Source: Hemerocallis citrina (lineage: Eukaryota > Streptophyta > Magnoliopsida > Asparagales > Asphodelaceae). Taken from it: a stretch of 64,000 bases of DNA. Shown in pieces: positions 1 through 10,248 of this stretch (the first letter of the stretch is position 1; each line of letters begins with the position of its first letter). The notes beneath the pieces were generated by a model, which was given only the letters and a program-made list of their open reading frames with translations, made no database searches and was not told where the DNA came from. The translations under genes and the position numbers were made by a program. The stretch lies in assembly GCA_017893485.1 (NCBI GenBank), contig JACEHZ010000592.1:496001-560000 (forward strand). Direction: 5' to 3'.

Positions 1-407
1 GACGCGTGCGACGGACCCAGCGACGCGAACGGCGTTAGGGTTCCGATGTGAACCGGCGGCTGCTGTGGGATCCGACGGGATTGAAAGATGGTATTTTTCC
101 CTCAATTTAATCTCACAAAATTAATTGATATCTCAAGATTGTTAAATTCTGTGAGGAAATTAGCAATTGGGAATTAGGGTTTTATCTCTAGATCTAAGTT
201 GCTTGAGATATTCACCCTAGGTATCAAAATTGGAATACCTAGACTGCTATCACAAGCCAGTATTTATAGATAAATACTGGTTTGGGTATCGGGTTGTAAG
301 CCCATAGACCCGCGTTCCAATATCCAATCAATTGTACGTTCATTACACGTGTTACACATATGCACGTGCTTTATTTATATAGAGAGAATATACCAATATA
401 TCCAACA
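1..407 (-). mobile_element. LTR end of a truncated LTR retrotransposon
   Basis: The plus strand ends ...TATATCCAACA, so on the minus strand it starts TGTTGGATATATTGG, a typical Copia-like LTR beginning, followed by a TATA-like CTATATAAATAAAG. Just beyond it the sequence reads ATATC (408-412) and then follows the repeat copied at 58976 onward, which fixes this edge as an insertion border. A short inverted repeat (CCAGTATTTA / TAAATACTGG) lies at about 264-287. The rest of the element is outside the window, so the class is inferred only. Confidence 0.55.
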
Positions 408-1022
408 ATATCTATGTGGTTACAAAATGTATCATTCCAATTTTTAGTTATACGAGATATTTGATGCAATTATTTTAATAAACATAAACCGATATAAATA
501 TTTTCTAAGATATATACACACACATCGGATAAACCAGCCCGGCCCGTCCGATACCCAATCATAACCCGGATGGGCAAGTTCTAATCCCTTATAAAACCCG
601 ACTGTAATTTCAAGTTAGGGCCGAAAATATTGAAAAAATCCGCCCGACCTAGCCCGCAAACACCCATAAATAGAATGAAACAATTGAAATAGTATATTCA
701 TATCTTTTCACTATAAGTAGATGTTTTCACGAACAAAGAGGAATTTATTACTAATTACTAGGACTTAAAAGAATAGTTTGTAAAATAGAAAGGGTTGAGA
801 AGCATAAAAAAGAATGTCAGGGAGAAACCATTGCCAACATAGCTCCAAGCTCTTCAACCTCTCATCTGCAGGCTCACGAACTGCCATGGTTAAGCGAGGC
901 AGGGAACAAGAGGAAGTAAAGTGTCCATCCAAGCGGTTCGAAGAGAGAAGGACAGAGGAGAGGAGGTCCGTTGAGCAGAGGACAGCTACTCACCCAGATA
1001 GAGGTAGGGGGTCAGCCAGTAA
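408..1022 (+). repeat. 5' flank of LINE-like repeat, copy 1
   Basis: This stretch is a close copy of 58976-59592: both contain a tract of GCCCG-rich sequence, the words ACAAAGAGGAATTTATTACT and an open frame starting near an ATG at 814 (copy 1) or 59373 (copy 2) with the shared peptide HCQHSSKLFNLSSAG. In copy 2 it leads into a LINE ORF1-like frame. Here the repeat is cut off at 1022 by the Gypsy element, and its continuation is not found on the other side. Confidence 0.7.
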
Positions 1023-1276
1023 TGTAACACCCCGAATTTTAAATAAGGATAAATTCGAGATTTCACAGGATCTTTACTTCACTTCGTACAATTTTACAAG
1101 GAAAATTTAAAACTTTTTCAATAATACATCAGAATTCAATTACAACTTGGTTTTACACAACGGAAGAATGAAATTTACAATAAAACATTTACAACATCTT
1201 TAAAATAAAGCAGCATTAGCATATCCACTTTATAGCTTCATGAATGGTCCTTTACCTGCATGTTAATCTGTGGGCT

Positions 1277-1298
1277 CGTCAGTTACTTACAACTGACG
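1277..1298. other. short hairpin in LTR
   Basis: CGTCAGTT and AACTGACG form an 8-bp perfect inverted repeat around ACTTAC. The same hairpin is at 10503-10524 in the other LTR and, as a longer perfect palindrome, at 41351-41372 in a different Gypsy LTR. Confidence 0.7.
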
Positions 1299-2236
1299 AA
1301 ATGTTATACACGGCTATCCTCTCTATGCCGGGAATAGTATAACGATCTCATACTTTAACAAATCACAAAAAAAGATTGAATGAACAAGTAAAGTGTCAAG
1401 GGTGATTATTCTAATTATAAGTGTATGTCATGCCTTAATGCCTAATGCACACAATTCTACACTAGGATGACACTAATGCACACTTGTTCAGATTCTATGC
1501 ATCCCATACTACATAGGTCTGAGGGCAAATGCCTACGTACTCCATATTGAAGGGTTCGATCCCTCGCCATGAGACTACCCAGTAATTAAACAAGTTTTAG
1601 AGTTATTTCACAGATACGGATCTCAGCCTCCCTGGCTAGCCTCCTTGGCTATAATAACAGATCCCAGCCTCCCTGGCTATTATATCGTGAGAATAATCCC
1701 GTAAATGCCCCTCTAGCCCCGGTATATACATATTCTTTGGAGTATGGTAAACATCCGCCGACTACCCTAGGTCCCGGATAAAATACAGTCCACCTCCTAC
1801 GGAGCAACCACAGTCCACCAACTGGGTCTATAGCCACGGAGATCCACCGCCGACTATATAGAAGCACCCATTTACGTTTGCACAAGTTTATTACATCTTC
1901 ACCTAGGTGCCTAATTATTTTTAGTTCAAGACATGAATATGTTATCACCCTAGAATCAGTTTTACTTCATACCGGTTTTATTCACAAAATACGAGGTCGC
2001 CCGACGGCATTATCTCAAAATCAAGTCTCAAAACCTTTATTTCAAAATTACCGGTAACCGAGGTCTTACTAATTCTAAATCATAAACCTTTCATGTGCAA
2101 GAAACATGGGTACACATACCCTTTAATAACCATGTCTTAACTCAAAGTATTCTTAAACAATTATCCATGTTTCATCTTAGAACTTATTCATGCATTTCAC
2201 TCTAATATAGAACAAATAGTTCCTTTCTTGACAAAA

Positions 2237-2958
2237 GATTCAACATTATAAATTTCTACTGGCAAGTTATACAAATCCACATTACCCAAATAATACTTTT
2301 GGGGGTTAAAACTCACGTACTAATTTATATTTCATTTTCCTCAAAATATGCAATAAAGTTATGATTAACTTTAATATTTATTACTTCATTTTATATGAAG
2401 AAAGTATGAGTTTTAATCAAAAGCCCCCTTTTTAAAGTCTCATTTTTACTTTCTTAAAATAGACAATAAAATTTCCATAACAATCTCTAATAGCCTCCAT
2501 TTTATCTTATAACCATAATAGGAATTTATTCATACTAAAAAAAAATATCTTATTCTATTAAAACCAATCAAAAAAAAAAATAAAAGATGGCTATCAAGAT
2601 TCAACATTATAAATTTCTACTGGCAAGTTATACAAATCCACATTACCCAAATAATACTTTTGGGGGTTAAAACTCACGTACTAATTTATATTTCATTTTC
2701 CTCAAAATATGCAATAAAGTTATGATTAACTTTAATATTTATTACTTCATTTTATATGAAGAAAGTATGAGTTTTAATCAAAAGCCCCCTTTTTAAAGTC
2801 TCATTTTTACTTTCTTAAAATAGACAATAAAATTTCCATAACAATCTCTAATAGCCTCCATTTTATCTTATAACCATAATAGGAATTTATTCATACTAAA
2901 AAAATATATCTTATTCTATTAAAACCAATCAAAAAAAAATATAAAAGATGGCTATCAA
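2237..2958. repeat. 361-bp tandem duplication inside the 3' LTR
   Basis: Two successive copies, 2237-2597 and 2598-2958, both start GATTCAACATTATAAATTTC and end with AAAGATGGCTATCAA. The partner LTR has one copy (from 11465). They differ by very few bases, so the duplication is recent. The join has AAGATT on both sides, consistent with slippage or unequal exchange at microhomology. Confidence 0.9.
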
Positions 2959-3005
2959 GATTTGAACCCAAGATCTCTTATAAGAGGTGCTCGTTGACTG
3001 ACCAG
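2959..3005 (-). other. tRNA-like A-box/B-box pair inside LTR (possible SINE head)
   Basis: Read on the minus strand, TGGTCAGTCAACGAG resembles a pol III A box and, about 20 bases later, GGGTTCAAATC resembles a B box. The same block is at 11825-11871 in the other LTR. It could be a fossil tRNA-derived SINE absorbed into the LTR, or a chance match. No full cloverleaf is apparent. Confidence 0.35.
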
Positions 3006-4707
3006 TAAGTCCTAGTGTGCTTTTTGTTTAGAAGTTGTATCCATATACTTTTGTTCACACTTTTCTGAAATTGTTTCTTTTTAACAAAACTTGTTTACCC
3101 AATAATCCAATCCTTTAGGATATTGGAATAAACTTCTCTTTGGACTAAAAGGAAATCTTAAATAGTAATCAACAAGTCCAAACTTATTTTTAGCATATAT
3201 CTCATTTTTTTTAAAAAAATTTTCTTTCTTTACAAAATTTACATTTCTTTTCAAACTCGAAAATTAAAATCATGATTTTCTAAAAAACTAGTTTATGCCC
3301 AACATCTTACAAATAAAAATTTGTGTTAAGAATCAAACATATCTTTTAATCGATTATGGGTGTCTCAAAGGAATTCCTTTCATACAAAATTTGTATTTTC
3401 GACATATGTCAACATACTTCATAAAAAAAAAAATTATTTCCTTCTCTTTTCTTTTTCATCATATCTCTAATCATATGTCGAAATATAGCATTCTTTAACA
3501 ATTTCTCCTACATATCACACATTTGACAAATCACAAATTTGCAAACACTCTAACATGGTTCATAGAATTAATCCTTTAGTTGCACTCTTCTTTTCAACTA
3601 GCATGGCAACAATCAAAACAAGTTTATGGTATTCAATTAACTTTACAAAATATTTTTGCAAAAGAATGTATTCCCAACATTTTTCATACAATCAATTATA
3701 TCTTCATTCATGCACACTAATTCATGAAAAAACAAATCAACATTTCTTTTCTCATTACTAATTAACATAAGTTGGGTTTGTTTACTCAATAAAGCATATT
3801 TCATTACATCCAATGTATAGGTTTGTCCTATTTTATCAAATCAAGTTCTATATTACTCATTCATTTCTATTAACATGCACATTCAAAAAAAATTAGAAAG
3901 TAGGAGACACCCACCTTATTGAAGCTTGAACAATTGAAGGAAAAGATGTGACACTTCTTCTAGCTCCAAGACAACTCCTAGCAATGGCTCCTCCTCCTAG
4001 CAAAGCTCCCTTTCTCTAGCAATGGCTTCCTCTAGCAATTCTTCCAAGCAAAAGGACCCTCTCTCTCTTTCTTTTCTTTCTTTCTTTCTTTCTTTCTATA
4101 ATGTTTTTGGTGCAAGAGAAATGTAGGAAATGAGGCTCTATTTATAGGGTATGGTTAGGGTCTATTATGCATAATTTTACACCTAATAACCCTCCATATT
4201 AATTCTTACAACTCTCCACTTTCCTAACTCCTAAAACCCCCATCTCTTCATCTCCCCACTCTCCATGAACTTAACTCTCCACTACTCTCTTCCCTTCACC
4301 ATAACCGGCCACCCCCCTTGCCCAAAATTTGGTCCAAGTACATTTGTGTGTGCATGCACACATGCACAAACAAATATGAACATATTTCTATAACTCAAAA
4401 ATGTGTACTAATATTGTAACTTGTCATGTATTAGTACATGTTTAACTAAAAATGTGATCTTAATAATGGGCTTGCTACATGGGCCCATTACTAATTAATT
4501 AATTTTAATTATCTGGTGGACTCCTTTCTTAATGGGCTACATTTTAGTTTATAGGCCCATGGATCAAAAGAAAGGCTAAATAAAACCAATGCATGCCAAA
4601 AATAGTAAAATGAGAGTAGCAAAATGAGAATAAAAATTTTCACGTGCACCATACGTGCAGAAAAATAAAAATGCATAATAAAAAAAATATATAAGTGGGG
4701 TGTTACA

Positions 4708-4724
4708 ACACTCTCTCCTTAGAA
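4708..4724 (-). other. polypurine tract
   Basis: The minus strand reads TTCTAAGGAGAGAGTGT directly before the 3' LTR start TGTAACACC, as expected for the plus-strand priming site of an LTR retrotransposon. Confidence 0.8.
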
Positions 4725-4797
4725 TAGTTCCGTCCCCGGAACTACGCTTAGGAGCGAGAAACTACTAAGAAGAAAAGAAGAGTCTACAAAAGAAAGC

Positions 4798-6429
4798 TTA
4801 GTCGAAGAGTTCGGGATGGTCCTTCCGCATCTTTTCCTCTGATTCCCAAGTTGCTTCCTCAACAAATTGATTTCTCCAAATGACCTTTACCATGGGTATT
4901 GTCTTGTTTCTTAAGACTTTTTCTCGGCGATCCACGATCTCAACGGGACGCTCGGCATAGCTCAAATCCAGTTGCAAACCCTCTGGTACTTCTGGCAGAT
5001 GATGGCTTGGGTCAGAAACATACCCTCTTAACATGGACACGTGAAAAACATTGTGAACTTGGGCCAACTCTTCCGGTAGTTCTAACCGATAAGCTGTCTT
5101 CCCAATTCTCTTCAGTATTTTGTAAGGTCCAATGTATCTCGGGGCTAATTTTCCTCCTCGTCCGAACCGAATCACTCCTTTAGTCGGAGACACTTTCACA
5201 AAGACATAGTCACCTTCGTCAAATTCCAAGTCTCTCCTTCTATTGTCGGCGTAACTCTTTTGCCTGCTTTGCGCGTCGACCAACCTCTTTCTGATCAGCT
5301 CAATCTTTTCTGAAGTTTGCTGCCCAATCTCTGGTCCAAACAACTGCCTCTCCCCCACTTCATACCAACAAACCGGAGTCCTGCATTTTCTCCCATATAG
5401 AGCTTCATAGGGCGCCATTCCAATGCTCGCCTGGAAACTGTTGTTGTATGCAAATTCTACCAGAGCTAAGTGTCTATCCCAACTACCACCAAAATCCAGC
5501 ACACAACACCTGAGCATATCTTCCAGCACTCTGTTGACCCGTTCAGTTTGCCCATCTGTTTGAGGATGGAAGGCTGTACTGAAATCAGTCCTTGTCCCCA
5601 TAGCTGCTTGCATACTCTTCCAAAAATGTGAAGTGAAACGCGCATCTCTGTCGGACACTATAGACATCGGGACTCCATGCAATTTCACAATTTCATCCAC
5701 ATACAATTCTGCCAGTTTTTCCATTGACCAAGTAAGTTTCATTGCTAAGAAGTGAGCTGACTTGGTGAGTCGGTCCACAATTACCCAAATGGTATCCTTG
5801 CCTTTGGAACTCTTGGGTAAACCCATGATGAAATCCATGCTGATACAGTCCCACTTCCATTCCGGGATGGGTAAAGGCTGCAACAACCCGCCGGGTTTCT
5901 GATTTTCTACCTTTACCTGCTGACAAATCGCACACTTGGCCACGAACTCCGCCACATCTCGCTTCATACCTGACCACCAGAAGTGTAGCTTTATATCCTT
6001 GTACATCTTGGTACTCCCAGGATGCACTGATAACAAGGTAGCATGTGCTACCTGAAGAATACTTTCCTTTAGTTCCGCCACATTTGGCACACATAGCCGT
6101 TCCCCAAACCAAAGTACTGCATCCCTCACTTGAAACTCTGCCAATCTGCCTAAGCCAACCTGTTCTATCATCCTTTGGATTTCTGGCTCCGCCTTCTGGC
6201 TGTCCATGATTCTGTCTCTCAAAGTGGGTTGAATCCTCAATTGAGCTAAGGAAGCCTCCACACTCTGCAGAACCACTTCAATTCCTGCTCGATCTAACTC
6301 ATCCGCTAGCCTTTCCTGGGTAGTGATCAACCGAGACAAACTGACCTTTCTGCTAAGCGCATCTGCTACCACATTTGCTTTGCCTGGATGATATTTGATT
6401 TCAGGTCGGATGTCCTCTAACACCTCCAA
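4798..6429 (-). pseudogene. Gypsy pol, downstream part: RNase H end, integrase, chromodomain
   Basis: This 543-codon open frame is the C-terminal half of pol. It starts in the connection after RNase H (ADALSRK near residue 23), then has the integrase zinc-binding H129/H136/C166/C169 set, the catalytic D199, D260 and E296 (DFIMGLP, VSDRDARF, QTERVNR), a GPY/F-like segment (YIGPYKI, about residue 435) and a chromodomain-like tail ending VIWRNQFVEEATWE. The integrase inserts the cDNA, and the tail is thought to direct it to chromatin marks. The frame is joined to the upstream part except for one TAG at 6439-6441, where relatives normally have Gln, a simple C-to-T change. Apart from this stop the enzyme looks complete. 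Confidence 0.93.
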
Positions 6430-6438
6430 CCATCTCCT

Positions 6439-8111
6439 CTATCTCAAATTCAAGTCCTTTTGTTGATAAATATACTTCAAGCTCTTATGATCGGTGTACA
6501 TATTGACTTTTTCCCCGTACACATAATGTCTCCATTGCTTCAAAGCATAGATGATCGCTGCTAGTTCCAAATCATGGGTCGGGTAATTCTTCTCATGTGG
6601 TCTAAGTTGCCTAGACCCATAAGCAATCACCTTCCCTTCTTGCATCAGTACGCAACCCAGTCCGCGATGTGAAGCATCGCTGTAGATGTCATACTCAACT
6701 CCTGCTCTGGGCAATGCTAAGATAGGGGCTGTAGTCAATTTCTCCTTTAACGCCTGGAAGCTTGCTTCGCATTGCTCTGACCATTTGAAATTCACATTCT
6801 TCTTTGTGAGCCCGGTGAGTGGCACCGCTATCTGAGAATACCCTTGAATAAACCTTCTGTAGTATCCGGTTAGACCCAAAAAGCTTCTAATCTCCTTCAC
6901 CGTGGTTGGTCTTGGCCAGTCTTTAACTGCTTCAACCTTTTGCGGGTCAGTAGCCACTCCCTCCTTAGAAATGATGTGACCCAGGAAGGCGACTTCGGTT
7001 TTCCAGAATTCACATTTAGACAACTTTGCATATAACTGGTGCTCCTGTAGTTTCTTTAGGACCTCTGTCAAGTGCTTGGCGTGTTCTTCCTCGGACTTGG
7101 AGTAGACCAAAATGTCGTCAATGAATACAACGACAAAGGAATCGATGAAAGGTCGTAGAACTCTGTTCATCATGTCCATGAAAATAGCTGGTGCGTTTGT
7201 GACTCCGAATGGCATAACTAGAAACTCGTAGTGACCATGCCTGGTTCGGAAAGCCGTTTTATGCACATCATCTTCCTTTACCCAGACCTGATGATACCCA
7301 GACCGTAGATCTATCTTGGAAAAGACTGCTGCTCCTTGCAGGCGGTCGAAAAAATCATCGATTCGAGGAATGGGGTACTTGTTCTGTACAGTTACCTTGT
7401 TCAACTCTCTGTAGTCGATACACATCCTCATAGATCCATCCTTCTTCTTTACTAAAAGAACTGGGGCTCCCCATGGTGATGCACTTGGCCTGATGTATCC
7501 TTTGCTCAGTAATTCTTCGATCTGCTTCTTGATCTCGTCTTGTTCGACTGGTGCCATTCTGTATGGGGCCTTGGAAATAGGAGCACTTCCCAGTTGAACA
7601 GTGATGCTGAACTCTACATCGCGACGAGGGGGAAGCCCTGGTAGATCATCCAGAAATACTACTGGGAAATCTCGGACAATTGGGATCTGCTTCACTTCTT
7701 CTGGAACTTTCTGCTCGGACAATGCTGCTACTATCTGTTTACCCTTTCCCTTGCCTTGGAAAGTAACAACTGGTCCTCCTGGTGCCTTGATTTTGACTTC
7801 TTTGTCTTTGCACTCGATAGTTGCACTGTAGACTAACATCCAGTCAATGCCAATAATGATGTCAACTCCGAGAACTGCCAATTCAATGAGATCGATGCCA
7901 AAGAGTCTGCCCCCAATCTCGAGATCACACCCCTTATAGTATCGATCGGTTGTCAAGTTCTCTCCTGACGGAGTAGCCACAGATAAAACCTTGCCAGGAA
8001 ATATTTTCGGCTCAACTCCCAATCTTTTAGCAAAAGAGGGTGACACAAAAGTGTGTGAAGATCCCGTATCAAATAATACTGAAGCTTTTATTCCATTTAT
8101 TAAAATGTTCC
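6439..8111 (-). pseudogene. Gypsy pol, upstream part: protease, reverse transcriptase, RNase H
   Basis: The open frame from the Met at 8046 has 535 codons, but the protease active site DTGSS lies upstream in the same frame, so the real coding begins at 8111, just after a predicted splice acceptor. Numbering from Met 8046: the protease continues through IIGIDWM (64-70), RT has the [13 protein letters not shown] and IDLRSGYHQ blocks and catalytic FIDD at 308-311, and RNase H starts at YSDASH (455-460) with Glu 494. It copies the genomic RNA into DNA. It ends at TAG 6439-6441 within RNase H, the only lesion I see. No Met precedes DTGSS, so expression needs splicing or another fusion to Gag. Confidence 0.92.
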
Positions 8112-8194
8112 CTGTTACATATGAGTATTCTCATTACATAACATTTTATTACATAAACGGAAAATATAAGTTAATTAAGCTTCGTCTTCCGTAC
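8112..8194 (-). other. probable intron between gag and pol
   Basis: Gag continues into EDEA and stops at 8175, and the protease frame opens only after another stop. On the minus strand a GT at 8194-8193 and an AG at 8113-8112 bound an AT-rich 83-nt segment. Joining 8195 to 8111 gives an uninterrupted frame across ...[11 protein letters not shown]... into the DTGSS protease. Plant chromoviruses usually encode one fused Gag-Pol, and this join matches that arrangement. It could instead be a small insertion that happens to have GT/AG ends. Confidence 0.6.
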
Positions 8195-9287
8195 CCGTGA
8201 TCACATGATCCACCTCATCTGCATCGGTATCTATCAAGGCAAACACCCGTCCTTGTTTGAACTGTTTCTGCTCCGGCTTGAACTGCCTTTGCTCTGGCTT
8301 GAATTGCCTATGACTTGGTCGCTGAAGCTGAGGGCAATCTGTCTTGAAGTGGCCCTCCTTACCACATATGAAGCATGTCCTGAATGGCTTGGTGCACCCA
8401 GTAGCTATGTGGCCGAACTCCCCACATCTGAAGCACGTGGGCACCCTTCCTGTCACTGATATAGCATTGGCCCCAGTTGGCTTGAATCGTTGCGCGGGGG
8501 GCTGATTTCTGTAGTTGCTGGGTCCTGCGGGCCTTTTGCCCAAGCTCCAACTGTTCTTCCTGGCTTGCACTGCCTGGAATTGGTTCATGTCCGTCTCTGT
8601 TGCGGCGGCCCTTCTGACTAGCTTTTCAAACCTCCGAATGCCCAGAGGTATCATCCTTGATCTCAGGTTGGGCCTCAGACCTTTCTCGAACTTGCGGGCT
8701 TTCTTAGACTCCTCCTGAACCATCTTTGGTGCATATCGGGAAAGTTGATTAAACTTGGTTTCATATTCCCGTACCGTCATATTACCTTGTTGTAAGCTCA
8801 AGAACTCCATGGCTTTCTTTTCTTGAACATCCAGTGGAAAGTAATGGCTCCTGAACTCTTCTAGGAATTCTTCCCATGTAAGTTGCACATTTCCCAAATT
8901 TCTCTTCAAGGATTGCCACCACACACTCGCATCCTTTTCAAGCTGAATGGTAGCCAGTTTCACTTTGCTAGCTTCCGAGGTTTCAAGCACTTCAAAAATT
9001 GTTTCGATCTGTCGAACCCAGTCATCTGCAGCATCGGGGTTCGTCTGTCCTCCAAATACCGGCGGCTTCATTCTTTTGAATGCTTCCACCAGTTTGATGG
9101 CCTCAGGTATCTGGATAGCTGGTCCTGGTCCTCTATTTTGAGGGATATTAGCGGCGAGGGCATTGAGGGTCTGGTACACCCGAGCCATCTCCGTTTCCAA
9201 ATCCAATCCATTTTCTCTGCTGAAGCCTTCGCCATTTCCAATTCTTCGTGCCATTTCTGAGTCATAAAATTCTTCATTAATCATCAC
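8175..9287 (-). CDS. Gypsy Gag polyprotein
   Basis: This is a 370-codon open frame without breaks. The retrotransposon gag domain covers about residues 85-220 (DWVRQIETIFEVL, ASVWWQSLKR, EEFRSHYFP). Two CCHC zinc knuckles follow (CFRCGEFGHIATGC and CFICGKEGHFKTDC, about 285-320), then a short repeat of QFKPEQ units. Gag forms the virus-like particle and packages the RNA. The first ATG at 9287 gives MMINEEF; a Met a few codons downstream (EMARRIG) could also serve. The unspliced transcript would make this Gag ending in EDEA; the spliced one would fuse it to Pol, a possible way to set the Gag:Pol ratio. Confidence 0.92.
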   Translation of the reverse strand: MMINEEFYDSEMARRIGNGEGFSRENGLDLETEMARVYQTLNALAANIPQNRGPGPAIQIPEAIKLVEAFKRMKPPVFGGQTNPDAADDWVRQIETIFEVLETSEASKVKLATIQLEKDASVWWQSLKRNLGNVQLTWEEFLEEFRSHYFPLDVQEKKAMEFLSLQQGNMTVREYETKFNQLSRYAPKMVQEESKKARKFEKGLRPNLRSRMIPLGIRRFEKLVRRAAATETDMNQFQAVQARKNSWSLGKRPAGPSNYRNQPPAQRFKPTGANAISVTGRVPTCFRCGEFGHIATGCTKPFRTCFICGKEGHFKTDCPQLQRPSHRQFKPEQRQFKPEQKQFKQGRVFALIDTDADEVDHVITGTEDEA

Positions 9288-9377
9288 AAATTACACAACA
9301 GCAAGATTGTATTCTTTATTCAGAGATAAAACTTTTATTTTAACATTTCCATTACAATTGCTTAAATAAAAGATATC

Positions 9378-9868
9378 CTAGATTCTACGGTTTTTTTTGG
9401 CTTCTCTGAGCTCTTCCCGCAGATCTTGGACTTCCTTTCTTATGTTTTCAACCTCGTACGGTCGCTTTTCTTTATCCCTGTCGTGACGTTGATCATTTAT
9501 GAGTTGGGTCTTCTTGAGCTCGTATACCAGGTGGTTTAGTTTCCAGATGCGTACTTTATCCTGTGCCAGGCGTGATTCCAAGTAGTTAACCTTCCACCTT
9601 TGCGCATCCAGTTCTCGACGAAGGGATGCAACGAGGTCATCTGGGTGATCCGGGATAAAGTTCCTCGTCTGGGGAGTCTTCGGGAGAGTCAGGTGGTGGT
9701 GGGACTAATTTCCCTGGACTCGGGAAATTCTTCCTCCTCTATCTCGAAGGGTTCCTCTTCTTCTTCCTCCTCCGGGTCTTCTTCTTCCTCTGGGTCTTCT
9801 TCCTCCATTGGTTCTTCTTCTAAGTCCTCAGGGTGGACAAACCAAGGAAGTTCATTCTGGTTGGCCAT
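9378..9868 (-). pseudogene. extra upstream ORF: Glu-rich head and coiled-coil tail
   Basis: Between the primer-binding site and gag lies a frame that starts at ATG 9868 (MANQNELPWFVHPED), runs through a very acidic EEEDPEEEEDPEEEEEEE-type stretch and stops at 9689-9691. A second frame overlapping it continues to 9378 and encodes a charged, heptad-like region (DDLVASLRRELDAQ, ENIRKEVQDLREELREA). One frameshift would join them into a single protein of about 160 residues. I do not recognise the product. Extra ORFs 5' of gag are known in Ogre/Tat elements; for a chromovirus this is less usual. The spacing and coding look suggest a real but damaged gene. Confidence 0.55.
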
Positions 9869-10234
9869 CTTATAACAAGGGGAGGAAAGGTTATCTTACA
9901 AAGCAATGTAAATATGAGTCTAATTCTATAGGTTGAACTCACACTCTAGTGTCCGCAGGATTAAAATTGTAACTACTCACTAAAGTGTCACAGTATCTAA
10001 ACTATAGTTAATGATCTTATTACTTTTCCTAAGCAAATCTTTAGTCTATCAAGTTCGGATTTACTTGGGTTAGCCGTAAGAGTCGGTTCCCAGCTAGCGG
10101 TGGTCCGAAAATGCTTAAATACCGTGTCGCTTAGGGTTGTTTACACCCGGTTGACAGAAGGACTCTTTTGGTTTGTTCCCAAATTTATCGTCACTTTTAT
10201 CGTTCCTTATAAACTTGTACTACTTGTGAAGCAT

Positions 10235-10246
10235 GCTTTGATACCA
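10235..10246 (-). other. primer-binding site (initiator tRNA-Met type)
   Basis: The minus strand reads TGGTATCAAAGC two bases inside the 5' LTR, matching the 3' end of plant initiator tRNA-Met (usual site TGGTATCAGAGC) at 11 of 12 positions. Confidence 0.88.
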
Positions 10247-10248
10247 TC

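Larger units (their letters stand above)
1023..4707 (-). mobile_element. 3' LTR of the Gypsy chromovirus
   Basis: It begins TGTAACACCCC and ends GGGGTGTTACA on the plus strand, an 11-bp terminal inverted repeat. It is 3,685 bp, 361 bp longer than its partner because of an internal tandem duplication (2237-2958). On the minus strand a TATA-like CTATAAATAG sits at 4138-4147, preceded by a CTTT microsatellite near 4070-4097. Small ATG-started frames inside (3295-3498, 3555-3761) are AT-rich and repeated in the other LTR; I regard them as chance. Confidence 0.92.

Noticed and set aside
3295..3761. Small plus-strand ORFs in the Gypsy LTR, repeated at 12161-12627
   Set aside because: Their repetition follows from LTR identity; they are AT-rich and lie on the non-coding strand of the element.
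8883..9260. 125-codon plus-strand frame opposite gag
   Set aside because: It is the antisense shadow of a well-supported Gag gene.
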